Positions 52,714 through 64,000 of a DNA stretch of 64,000 bases are shown here, piece by piece. Source of the DNA: Strigops habroptila (taxonomy: Eukaryota > Chordata > Aves > Psittaciformes > Psittacidae). Each line of letters opens with the position of its first letter. Within the stretch, counting starts at the first letter, position 1. The stretch spans positions 98,510,743-98,574,742 of the forward strand of contig NC_044278.2 of NCBI RefSeq assembly GCF_004027225.2, written 5' to 3'. Under the pieces are notes generated by a model. It had not been told where the DNA came from and searched no databases. It saw only the letters and a program-made list of their open reading frames with translations. A program made the position numbers and the translations under genes.

Positions 52714-52882
52714 TTGCCCAGAGAAGCTGTGGCTGCCCCATCCCTGACAGTGTTCAAGGCCAGGTTGGACGGGGCTTGGAGCAACCTGGTCTAGTGGAAG
52801 GTGTCCCTGCCCATGGCAGGGGGTTGGAATGAGATGATCTTTAAGGTCCCTTCCACCCAAACCATTCTATGATTCTATGATT
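52714..52882 (+). mobile_element. CR1 3' tail
   Basis: Starts in the last ORF2 codons (TTGCCCAGAGAAGCTGTGG, CAGTGTTCAAGGCCAGGTTG) and continues through GGAGCAACCTGGTCTAGTGG and the CCATGGCAGGG block to two ATTCTATG units. It is 5'-truncated and about 170 bp long. Confidence 0.92.
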
Positions 52883-54539
52883 CATTTTTCATACCCTTCC
52901 CGGATAAAACCCAAAATGAAGTGCCAGCAAATACTCTTTTCCAAAACAGGGGGAGCAAGCAAGTTTATCTTTTTTATATACTACCCTAACCTTCTTCACA
53001 CTTATCCAGCAAATTATATGCTTTAGTTCAGTTACTTCTTACACCTCAGGCAGAACTGCAAAATGAAACCATCTGTACCTTGGATGAATGAACTGCCTGA
53101 TGATCAGTTTCTGTTGTTTTGCTTTACTAGGAATGTAAGTGCTCTGGCTGGGTGTCTGAAGTTAGCTGGGATGGATCTGGGTTTCCTGGAGGAGTAAAGT
53201 CAATGTGGATTTCCTATACTGTCATCAGAGACCACTAAAGAATTGAAACACCCATTGTGGGGCAGCAACAGGAGAGGTGCAAGTATCTTCTAGAACTTTC
53301 CTCCTTTTCAGTTATGTTGCAGAAAGGGTCTTCCTTTAGCACAGCCCTTGGGCCCTTTCTGTACTACAGCCCCTGCAGAAGTCATCCTGGAGAGGTGCCA
53401 TCCTGTTGGGAGCAGCAGTTAGTGTCAGTTATTTAGGTTTTTTCCATACTGGTGAGTGATGTTGAATGAAATGTTGCTGGAGGCATAAAGGAGAAAATAC
53501 AGCTGTGTCACACTCCAAAAACTACAGTTAACGTGAACATTTGGTACTGGTAGTTCCGTAAAATCACACTGTGAAAGTATGATTTTCATACATAAACATT
53601 TTTATTAGATAATCATTATTTTCCCCTAAATATTGCACCAAGCTCAAGAAGATATATAATACAAATACTGAAAATCATCCCTGTCAGCTAAGGTCATGAA
53701 TGTTTTGTGCTTGTTCACAAAGTCCCAGAATCTGAGTAGCTTCAGCCTAATTTTTTGTTATATATATTCCAGTATAGGCCCTAGGGAGAATTCTGTGATG
53801 TGTAGGGCCCACTTACAGCCCACATGCCTCTGGGATATCTGTTCTGCATGATGAAAATTTACTTTGGAGAAAATTTCTGCTACAGAGAAGCAATAATTTA
53901 ACTGCAGGAGGATATAGTTGATGAGAGGATCTAATTTGCAATGCTGAGCATATCCCAGCTCTGTGTAAGATAACCTCCTTGTAGAAAGAAGTCCTTAGAA
54001 TAACACACCTGGAACCCCATGCTGCCAATTTTATAGCATTCTCAGAAAATAATTACTGCACTGCTTGCTATAAATGTTTTAATTATCATTGCCTATTATT
54101 TTTTACACCAGCTCTATACTCAATGCTGCAGAATACATCCTGAAAGGCAGTCCTTCTTTCTTAATTTTTGTATTCTTTGGTGTCAAGTTTCATTCCCAGA
54201 GCTGAAGTGGTACCAAAAATTAATCACACTATTAAGTCTGTTTAGTTTTAGAGAGGTGAACCTGCTTTTATTTCACGTTTCCAGTAAAGAAAACTGTGCT
54301 GTACTATGCTTTGTGGTAGAGAAGTGGGAGGACACACACAGACTCTTTGTAGACATGTATTTTAAATGAGAGACATAGAATTAATTGTATGCTTCTCAGC
54401 ACCCCAGTTCTGGCCAGGTTATCATGTTGAAACTTCCACTATTCCATAATCCTACTTCCCTTCATCCACCCGACAGTGTTTGAATCTTCCCTAGGACATA
54501 AATGAAAGAAAGCGATACAAGAACTGTCACATCAGAAGT
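52883..54539. other. Intergenic, nothing recognised
   Basis: AT-rich unique sequence between two CR1 copies. Open frames are under 75 codons. I see nothing further in it. Confidence 0.5.
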
Positions 54540-55720
54540 CCTTTGTATCTAGTATGTTATCTCCAGCAGCAGACCTAAGTAGGTACCTAGGGAAGAACAT
54601 AAAATTAGGACAACTAGATACAATTTCTTCTAATATTCCTCTCAACTGCCAACCATTTTCAGGTCACAGGCCTCCTGAGCCAGATGCTGGTTTTATTTAT
54701 TTAGAAACTTTAAACATATAAACTTTTATCATCCACATGTTTTGTCAACTACCATTTGCATGAAGGACCAACTTCTCTGCTTTGTCTTTCATCTGGCTCT
54801 TACTAGCTTCATTTGCTACTCCCTCATCCTTGCATTGCATAAAAGAATGAACAGTTGATCCCCATCCATTCTCTCTATGAGCAATTGATTTTATACACTT
54901 TCTCTTTTTCAGCTTGGAGAGTCTTACCTGCATTGTATAAATGCAATTTCATACCTCTGAATATCCTTCTGTCTTCTTCCTGCCCTGTTGAAACCTTTTG
55001 GCAGTGAAAGGAGCAGAGCTGCACAGTTTTCATGATGCAGGTAAACCATGGATTTGTATAGTGGCATGAGGATGTCCACTACTTTTCCTGATTTCCTTAT
55101 TTGCTTAATCACACCTGAGAACTATGATGGGACTGTTATTTTCATGGCACTATCTATTATAACCCCAGGAACTCACTCCTGAATGGGGATGAGCAACTGA
55201 GAACCGATCAGTTCAAATGTCGAGACTGGATACATTTGTTTTGAAGTGTATCCTTTTATATTTTCCTACAGCAAGTTTATCTGCCATTATACCTTGTCCA
55301 GTCACTCGCTCTTGTAGGATGTCTTTCTTCATTGTTGACTTCATTCTTACAACCCTGCCTGATAGAGGCATCAAGATTATAGACCTAGAGTTCCCCAGAT
55401 CTCCCCCAGCGTCCTTTTCAAAATTGGCATCACACCAATTTGCCACCCTTCAATTTTCTGGTATCAAGACAACCTGGCAAAACTGCTTCCCAGACTGCTA
55501 TGATTTATTTCTTCATAGAAATGCAACAAGAAGAGAGAAAGTAAGTTTAAAACAAGCAGACCCTTTATCCCAGCCCTTCCTTGCCAGATTAGTTATTTTT
55601 TTCTAAAATGTAGGTTCCTCCAAGGCTTGCCCAAGCAAAGCATCATATAACTTATTTTTTTCAGTATCTCTGTTGGTCTTCCTGCAAGCAGTTGCTGGCA
55701 AGTCACCTCTTTCTCTTTCT
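54540..55720 (-). mobile_element. Ancient CR1-type LINE on the minus strand
   Basis: Reading the minus strand, 55446-55213 gives ANWCDANFEKDAGGDLGNSR, followed by the SGRVV stretch, the counterpart of the CR1 ORF2 segment (I-KKGDPGNYRPISLTSVPGKV). The residues LAVGKYKRIHF follow after a large internal loss. Then 55112-54924 gives ILMPLYKSMVYLHHENCAAL and a later LPKGFNRAGRRQKDI stretch, the counterpart of [16 protein letters not shown]. These pieces lie in the right order, with indels and missing parts, so this is a dead, old copy. The 3' end is taken near 54540 by weak similarity only. Confidence 0.65.
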
Positions 55721-58700
55721 TCAGGAAAGTCTGTTTAACTCTTTACTACCCTTGGATAATGTTTTCAGTCTTGGTAACAGCACTGTTTAACTTGGTTTGG
55801 AGTTTCGATACTCCCATTTTCTAGATAATAGCTGGCCTTTTCCTCCCAGTTTTTTTTCCCACCCCCTCTTGGGCTGTTTCGCATCCAGACTGCTGCTCTT
55901 CCTACCTATAATAGCCCATTACCAAAACAAGCCAGTATTTGATCTGCTGTGCTATAGCTGTACTTTGTAAATACCTAGGCAAAATGTTTATAATATCCCC
56001 TGTGCATTCTCCTTGGGCTCAGTCCTGTCCTGAGATGAAGCTCTGCAAAGGAGCTTCAGGTGGCTTGAGAAGTCAGGGCTGGCTTCCCCAGCATGGGCCA
56101 TACAGGACAGGACTGAGAGACTCAATCTGAGCAGCTGGCATGGGTGGGAAGCCAGCCAGCATAAGGTAAAGCATCCATGAGATACTCTTAGTTCCTGTAG
56201 TGGTACAAAGGAGCTCGAAACCAAGCTTGGGGTGGCAGAGGATTGAGAGGTAGCAGTTTACAATATTCCCATGACATGGGCTAGTTTTCATGTCCCACGT
56301 TTGCAACAGGAAGCGTGAGACACAGGTTTATCAAGGCCACGTGCAGCTGCTGTTTCCCCTGAAGTTGGAGCAGATGCCTCCACTACTGTAAATGACCATC
56401 CAGTCTGCTGAAGAGGTTTCAGAAGTGTCTGACAGCCTGCGCTGGCTTTGTCTTTAATGTCCCATGGCACATCCACAGCAAAGGCGAGTGTGGAAGCAAA
56501 GAATTCCTCATCTTCCCACTCTATTCCACTAGGCTGCAACCAAACTCATGAATGATAATATGGCCTCTGTACTGTATGTCTTACAGTTTAATAACTCAGT
56601 GTGCTGGGCAAGGCCACAGGTGGTTTTCATTGTATAATTATCAGAAGCAACAATCTGCAACCTTTAATGCAGTGGCAGTGCCACTAATTTTGCTTAAATG
56701 GGAAACAAGTGCATAGTTTCCAGCATCCACAAAGGTACCAAACTAAACTGTAAAATACATTAAACAATAAAAAATAATCAGGGAAGAGATGAATATTCAC
56801 ATCACTCTTAAAATAACTGTGGAGGTGCTTGGCAACCCTTGGCAAGTGGCCTGAATAACAACACCTAGTAACACATTGTGTGTGTGTGTGTGTATATATG
56901 TATGTTGAATACACAAAACTGTCTGGAGGGCATTTGCCCATGTTAACTGATCATATTAAAAATGAAGGTGACCATCAGCCCCCAACTGATGGTGTTGAAG
57001 GGGAAGAGAGAGACCATCGATGGATTAAACAGTAGCTGCTGAACTTCGAAGAGCTTTGAAAAAAAAAAAGGAGGAGTCAGCCTGAAAAGAATATGAAAGA
57101 AGTGTGAAAATTGGGGGACAGGGGGAGAGACACCTTGAAGGGTAACCAGTAGTAGTCAAATCTAGTTTGACACTGCCAGAAAATGCCCTGCCATCACTGC
57201 ATCCTCCACCTAGATCAAACAGAACACCATCCCCATGGGACACCTCACGAAGCTTGTGCTCAGTGAGTGACATGATGGTATAGGGTGCAATAAGTGGGGA
57301 CCCACACCCAGGGTATGCATAAGGGGGCTTGTGAAGGGGCCTTTGCCTGCAGGAGATGTGGTTTATCTGTTGTATTACTGATATAGATCCCAAATGTTCT
57401 GCAGGTGAGTTATGTGTCATTAACAAATCAATGAACTACTTCAATCCTCACTTGGTTTAAATTATGAGAGCTGAATAGTTTTCCCATGCTACATTATCTG
57501 GGCAGTGGACAGTAACACAAGAGAACACTGCTTTGATGAAGAGGCTTGTTATTTTCAACTATCATCTAGTGCCTTATTTCCAGTTTGTATGAGTGAATAA
57601 AACTTGCTCCATCAGACATTGATGGAGAAGCTGTAGAGTGAATGGATTTAAAAAAACCAAATCTCAAACTTTGTCTACACTAATGTTTTCAGCTGTTGTG
57701 CGAGAAGATAAGTCTTGGATCTCTATTTGGTAGAGCTTGGTGTATGCAGAAAAAGGAGATGTAAAGCCAGTGCATTACATGTTGTCTGTGATAGTTTTGC
57801 AGGCAAGGCCTTCAGAGAGCAAAGGAAATCATCAGCCCCAGGGTAAACCTCTGCAGTGGCAACACCTGTGCTGATCAGTCTAGTCTCCCTCGACTGCCAA
57901 AAGTCAGTTCTAATTCATGAAAAAACACATAGAAAACAGATATCTGAAACAAGTCACGTGCTTCAGGTCTTGGAAGGTTTTGTTCCATTAACCCTGTTTC
58001 CCTCCATTAAATGTCCAGGAGTCTGGATTAGCTGCCTCAGAAGTGGATATCTATATTACAGATAACTAAGGTGGGATTCAGCTTGCAGGTAAAGGACCTA
58101 CATGTAGGTATGTAAAAAAATGTTCCACTGCTTTGGCAACAACTCTAGCTGCTCAAATCTGGTTAGTGCTGTTAATGAAGCCTGGAGAGTTACTTAGCTG
58201 ACCATATGCAAGAGTGTTTATGTTTAATAGCTCGCTGTCTGTACTTACCTATATCTACCTTCAGTAGGAGGTGCTTATTGTCTCTGAATTAACTAGCAGT
58301 TAGTAACAAAAAAAGCCCACAAAATCAAAACCAACCAAACAAAACACCCACACTGAGATAATGAAGATTGAAATACTTCAAAGTTATTTTGGTAGTGCAG
58401 ATGCATAGCTTGAGCCTCTTTTAGCACTTTGAAGTTCTGTCACATTTTATCAGCTGATGTGTAAAAGACATTGTCACTTAGCACTGAGTGTATGTAGCTT
58501 TTGTTTGCTGTGTTAGACAGCAAGTTGAGAGACACAAAGCATGTCTACCCTCTAACTGAACGTTCGAAGAGGGAGAGAGTCTTCTAGGTGGGACCCTGGC
58601 TGAGGATCCATGATACTGAGGTCCTTTCCCAGATTTGCCATACACCTCTCATATGACTTTTGAAAAGGCATTTAACATCCCACTTGAACAACCTAATCAG

Positions 58701-60509
58701 TTATCTGTAAAGGAGAAAAAATAGCTGCTTTTTTCCCCCATCGTTGTGTTTAGACTGGGCATACTTTGGGGCAAGGATTGCCCTGTGCGCTATTGCAATT
58801 TCGTTTTGGGCTGCAAGCATGATAAAACACATCCAAAAGTCTGTTTCAGGGGTGGTGCTTGTGAACAAAAAGCAGAGGAAAGGACATGTCCATTGGAACA
58901 CATTGCAAAGATATCCCAGTCTAGTACATCTTATGGCAAGTCTAACTGTGACTCCTGAAAGCTGGTAACTTGCCTAACAATGACTCAGCAGATGGTATGT
59001 GATGAGTGCCCAGCCTGATTGCAGCAGGAGGGACCTTCAACATGATGAGAAATTATTGCTTTCTGAAATGGATGGGCAGGGAAACAGAGACTGCAAAAAT
59101 AATGCTTTCACAAAGGCTCTCGGTTCATGAAGTATACCCAACACTTCTCTAAATTCAATGACCTTCCCACATTTCTTTTCCATTTATGTAGATATGTTCA
59201 CACCTCAGATCCACACTGAGACCCAAGCTGGGTCTCAATATTCCAAAAGTCCTTTCAAGAAGATTTTGCTTTTATTACTACTTCATAGATCTGCTTCAGT
59301 TAAAAATTATCTATTTCTTCTAAGAAGTAGCTTTCCAAGTCGTCGCAGAAGATGCTATAGTTGACTACTGAGATGAAGAAGTAATGAGCCACCTATTTGA
59401 AAACACAACTTTGAGTCCTTTAAAATAAAACTAAAGCTTTTTTCTGCCCCCTGAATAATGCAGTGAGGCTTGAAATGTGATATCTAATGCTCTGAGGCTC
59501 AGACACTCCTTATTTCAGGTAGTAGTCTGTCAAAATCTTCATATTTAAACCTAAGGAAAGTAAAACCCAATACTGCTGTACTCTGCTACCTCACAGGCCA
59601 TGGCATCTTGTGGTAAGGCACATGCCTCTGAGATGATGGAATACCTTGAGGTATTTATTTTCACTGTTAACTTAGGTAGGACAGAATTTACTGTAGCAAA
59701 CAAGTCTAACACCTTGGAAGTGGTGAGATTAGTTGAGTTTGTGATTCTGCAGAAAACAAGGCCCCCCTGTGACTTACACACTTTTTCAGCTGCTTAATAG
59801 CAATTTCAGCAATTATTCCCTCTGAATAAAAGTTGAGGTGTGTATTATGCTCTGGTACTGTCATTTTCAGAGGTTGCATGCCACTAGCTGGGAAGTTAAG
59901 TGCTTTCAGGGGCTAGGAGTAACGTTATCTATAAGACTGCTAAGCAATATACCAGAAGGTGCTTCTCCTTTTCTGAAGTGTTTAATTTCATGCTTACTGC
60001 TGAGATCTCAGGAATGCTTTCTATTTTACTTCTTCCCCACCATCCTCACCTTCAGGTCTAGATTAATGAGCTGTACAAAAGAACTGAGATTTACGAAAAC
60101 CTACAACAACAGAACAAAATAGAAAGAGAGAATTGGCTAAGGCTTTTAAGGAGAAGGTGTGAGTAGAGGCCAGTAGAAATGTAACTGGAAGTGATCAAAG
60201 GACAAATGAAAAATATAACACATTTTAATGAAAGATTCTTCTTGCCTGGAGAAGGCTGCCTGAATGGAAAACATCCAGAAATCAGTGAGGGGACTAAATT
60301 CACACAAGAGTTTTATCTGGCTCTAAAAAGGTTATGTCTGTAATGAGAAAGAAAAAGAAGAGCATTTAGGAAATAAAGGAGATCTAATAAAAGACCTGTT
60401 AATTGCTAAACCAGACATGGACTCCCGGAAAATATAAACGTAAAAGAGTCAGTGGATTCAGGTCACATGGGGATTGTGATATTTATGGAGCAAATGTAGG
60501 GTTTAATTG
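55721..60509. other. Intergenic, nothing recognised with confidence
   Basis: Unique sequence with a TG repeat at 56877. Minus-strand open frames of 83 (56539-56288) and 133 codons (57426-57025) begin with non-ATG codons and match nothing I know. The first has a natural-looking composition and is discussed as a low-interest finding. Confidence 0.45.
56877..56905. repeat. (TG)n/(TA)n microsatellite
   Basis: About eight TG units followed by TATATATG and TATG. Typical of a length-variable dinucleotide locus. Confidence 0.85.
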
Positions 60510-61075
60510 TGTCGTGGTTTGAGCCCAGCCGGTAACTCAGAACCACACAGCCGCTCTCTCACTCCCCCCCTTCTTCCTCCTCCCGCTCCCGGAGGGATGG
60601 GGAGGAGAATTGGAAGAATGTAACTCCCACGGGTTGAGATAAGAGCAGTCCCACAACTAAGGTATAATACAAAACCACTACTGCTACCACCAATGATAAT
60701 AATGATTAGGGAAATAACAAGGGGAGAGGATACAATTGCTCACCACCCGCCGACTGATACCCAGCCCAACCCGAGCAGTGATCTGACCTTCCGGGTAACT
60801 CCCCCCGGTTTATATACTGGGCATGACGTGCTGTGGTATGGAATACCCCTTTGGCTAGTTTGGGTCAGGTGTCCTGTCTCTGCTTCCTCCCAGCTTCCCC
60901 TCCTCCCTGGCAAAGCATGAGACTGAGAAAGTCCTTGGTTGGAATAATCATTACTTAGCAACAACTGAAAACATCAGTGTTATCAGCGTTGTTCCCAGGC
61001 TGAAAGTTAAAAAACACAGCACTGCACCAGCTACTAAGAAGGAGAAAAATGACTGCTATAGCTGAACCCAGGACA
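60510..61075 (+). mobile_element. Solo LTR (ERV type), 566 bp, 5-bp TSD
   Basis: Same ends as the 14221 copy (TGTCGTGGTTTGAGCCC ... GAACCCAGGACA), flanked by the perfect 5-bp duplication AATTG at 60505-60509 and 61076-61080. By eye it differs from the other copy at about 15-20 positions, many of them CpG-type changes. The TATA-like TTTATATACT is kept, but the poly(A) hexamer reads AATAAT at 60943-60948 instead of AATAAA. No retroviral internal sequence is present. Confidence 0.9.
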
Positions 61076-61924
61076 AATTGGGAGCAGCCATATTGCCAGT
61101 TCCTGCAGAGTGCAAGAAAGCTGAGATGGTGCCTGGGAGAAGCCATCAATCCCATGTACCTTCAGCAATGCTCTCGGAGCTGGATGTGCTACCCAGCCAA
61201 AGACCAGCTGCTGCTGAGACAAGGCAGAAAAGGCACAGTTTGCAAGAGACTGCCAATGGTTGTCTAAGATTTGAACCAGGAACAGGTGGATGAAGAGCAG
61301 TGAAGCAAACACTGGCACTCCATGCATCCTTCTTGAAAGGGAGGTTTCTTACAGGGATTGTGTGTTAGTTGGTGGAGTTGACTTCGGGAAGCACCTCGTG
61401 CTCTACTTATGTGAACAAGAAGAGGAAATTAAATGTAATTGGATTCTGGAAGGGAAGAATGATTCTGGCAGTTACATTTGGATGAGGGTAAGCTCCCATC
61501 CTTCATCATGCAACAGATAAAATGCTGAGGGAGGAAACCCCTAGGGATCTGTGAAAGGAAAGCAGGAGCCACAGGGGACAGTACTGTAGTCTTTCCCCAT
61601 CCAATGAAGCAGCCTGTAAGTCTCCCAGCTGTATCTTCTCCACAGTATCTCATGGCTCCATGCGTGCACTGCCCAAGCTCCCCTGTTGCTCCTAGGCCTT
61701 GGCTCTGCCCCAAGCAGGCAAATTAGAGAGAAGAAAAGAGAGGACGTAACAGCAGCAGATATTCTACAGATGTAACATGCCAAATTCTGTTAATAGCTCT
61801 GACAATTTACACCAATATAATTGTGTTTTAGTAATGCACCAGGGCCACTTGTGAAGTATTACTCTCTTAATTGTCTTGATAGGTACTTTGATCGGGATGA
61901 AAACTCCCTGAATTGTAAACAAAT
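61076..61924. other. Intergenic, nothing recognised
   Basis: Unique sequence after the LTR target duplication. Overlapping open frames of 70-97 codons on both strands show no domain. I see nothing further in it. Confidence 0.45.
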
Positions 61925-62075
61925 GGTAATGATAAATGTTAATGCATCAAGTTGGTGCTTGATGGCTTACAGCTGAGACTGGTATTACATTCAGGCTTAT
62001 TTAGCATCTTATTAAATGATCTGGATGAAGGAATAAACAGAGTAATAAAAGAAATCCCAAAGGTGAGCTGAACTG
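61925..62075 (+). mobile_element. Short ancient CR1 RT fragment
   Basis: TTATTTAGCATCTTATTAAATG, then ATCTGGATGAAGGAATAAAC, matches the CR1 ORF2 region encoding LFNIFINDLDEGI. Similarity fades on both sides, so the edges are uncertain. Confidence 0.45.
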
Positions 62076-64000
62076 GGACAAGGTGAGCACAGTGGAGGTG
62101 AAGAACTGATGTAAAGATGCTAAAGGAAAGGATGGCTTTGGAGTTAATGGAGTGGACCAGGGTTTGGTTTTCTAACTGTATCATGCACAGCTTCCCTCTG
62201 CCAGGCTTTCGGTGGTGCTGGTTGATTTCAGACTTACCCAGATGCTTCAGAGTATAGGGACAATGGTTTCTCTGTACCTTGTATATCCATGGGTTACATC
62301 ACTGGTAACTGCATTTAGTCCTCTAATCCTACTTAATTTGAAATACTTCAAATATTGAGTGTAACACAGAGAAGGCCCCAGACAATGTCTCTTTATGGCC
62401 TTACAGCACCACAGCAAATAAAGAACAGTAATTTGTGAAAAACATGGGAAGAACAAAACAAAATGAAGTTCAAACTAGAAAGAGGTAAGACAGCATGTGG
62501 GAAGCCCAGCTGAGGCAGAGATTCCCAGCAGGAGCATGAAATCAGGGCAACAAGGTTTAGTGTGATTAGGAACAAAAAAATATGAAATATGAGGTGGCCA
62601 CATTATATGGCAAATTTGAGGTTGTTCATGCAGTGTCATGCCCTTGCAAAGCAGGAATCCAGCAAATGCTCTCCATGCCTGTGGGGTGACAGGAGCTGCA
62701 ACACTGTGTGGGATGCTAAGCATCTTCCCAGAAGTGAGTGATAATTCAGAGAATGACAGAAGTGACTGGGAGGATGGAGGAGTTTGGTGGCATATATACA
62801 AGCGCACAGACATATAGAGGTGTATGTGAGAGTGAGAGAAATAAAATGAACTCATTTGGCATTGTCAACAAACATTTGCAGGATGTCAGACAAATCTGTG
62901 TTTCATACATCTGAAAACCATCACTGGGAGGCTTCTTTTGCTCCATTGTTTTGTGAAATCTTAGCCTTGACAAATCCAAAAACCTGCACTGCTTTTTAAA
63001 TGTTTTTAATCCAGACTTTACTACTCGATTTGCAGGGGAGCAAAATAACCCCTAAATAATAAGGTTGATTTACTAATTAAAATATAATTCAGTCCTGCAA
63101 AACCACAAATCTTTGGAGACTTCCAGGAAACCACATTGCAGAGGTGCAGAGGTCTAACTATTCAGATGGGATTTTTATAAAAACAAAATAGAAAGTATCT
63201 GAAGTAACTTAGAAAAGAATGTTTTCAGAATGCATATTCTAGAATAACACCAGCACTGTTTTACGAGAAAGAAAGAATTTTCTCTGAGGTGATCCTAGTC
63301 CATAAAGCCTGGCTTTTAGGAATTAAGTTATATATAAGTGTATTAATGTGCATTCGAGTATATTTGGCAATTATTTCATTTCAGAGAAGGAAAACCATAC
63401 CATCAAAATCCTTGCTACTGTATACTTATGACCTATTAAAATTCAAGGACATCCTGTACTAAAGGAAATTGCTTTTGAAGTGATTACTTAATAATTTCTT
63501 CACTGGACTTTAGCCCAGAGATATAAATTACTTAGATTTTACTTTCAGATTATGGACACGGATGTTTCATAGAAATCACTGACAGGACTTCTTTAGCTCT
63601 TGTATTTCAGCTGTGGCCAGTAGAAAAGTCTCAAAAAGCCTTCATGCTCTCAAGAAACCAAGCCTATTGTTTTCTCAAGTGTAAATTTATGGTAAGCATA
63701 TTCCAATACTTCAACTATGAGCTGTTAATCATTTCATCATCCTACTTTACTAGGATTATGTTGTAAAACTTCTATGGAGATGCATCTTATATAGCACCAA
63801 ATTATTACTAATGTAAGTAACAATGTTTTTCATTGCAAAATCCTGTTTATGCTTGCTGCTATATTGCCAGATTGTATTTCTTTAGGCTAAGAGTTCTTTC
63901 CTCGGTGTCCAACTGAATTGATTTTTTTTCAGCGTTTCAAGAGAAAAAAAAAGTGAAGAGAGGAAAAAATGCATTACTTTTCCCCAAATTCCCTTTTCAG
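62076..64000. other. Intergenic, nothing recognised
   Basis: AT-rich sequence to the end of the window. A minus-strand open frame of 126 codons at 62475-62855 has no recognisable features. Part of 62.08-62.6 kb could be worn continuation of the CR1 relic, but I cannot show it. Confidence 0.45.

Noticed and set aside
57025-57426. 133-codon minus-strand frame
   Set aside because: Begins with a non-ATG codon, ends in a homopolymer-encoded Phe run, and resembles no family I know.

Overview
The window is vertebrate nuclear DNA from a bird, probably a neoavian. The evidence is the dominance of CR1 LINE tails in several age classes (many ending in the ATTCTATG terminal repeat), solo ERV-type LTRs with TG...CA ends and 5-bp target duplications, short introns, and a GC-rich CpG-island first exon. 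Two genes can be recognised with confidence, and they are convergent. Their pairing matches the SMAD9-RFXAP neighbourhood of amniote genomes (human 13q13).

Layout. 1-6562: the last two coding exons of SMAD9 on the + strand (1797-2053 and 6419-6562). They encode about the last 133 residues of the MH2 domain, including the BMP-type L3 loop and the C-terminal SSVS phosphorylation tail. Upstream exons lie outside the window. 6563 to about 14.1 kb: SMAD9 3' UTR and/or downstream sequence, with a good AATAAA at 14092. 14.2-14.8 kb: a complete solo LTR between the two gene ends. About 15.3-24.0 kb: the whole RFXAP gene on the - strand, in three coding exons (23970-23326, 20641-20534, 16827-16717). 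It reads as an uninterrupted 287-codon protein with consensus splice sites. Its introns hold CR1 copies of different ages and a 198-bp deleted LTR. A CpG island covers exon 1 and the promoter.

24.2-64 kb: no protein-coding exon that I can recognise. This flank holds young CR1 tails (29.1, 52.7 kb), old CR1 bodies (33.2-35.2, 38.7-39.1, 39.9, 54.5-55.7 on the minus strand, 61.9 kb), a second full-length solo LTR (60.5 kb), a few simple repeats, and AT-rich unique stretches that could include conserved regulatory elements.

How the genes relate. SMAD9 is a receptor-regulated SMAD of BMP signalling. RFXAP is a subunit of the RFX complex that activates MHC class II promoters. Nothing in the sequence links them functionally; they are neighbours sharing a short 3'-to-3' interval. 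I found no CRISPR array, operon, tRNA or rRNA, and no convincing novel biological system. The most useful observations are the LTR trio with exact target duplications, the Cys/His core of RFXAP, the possible divergent start at the RFXAP CpG island, and layered CR1 fossils. Family and motif assignments are from recognition by eye; no searches were run.
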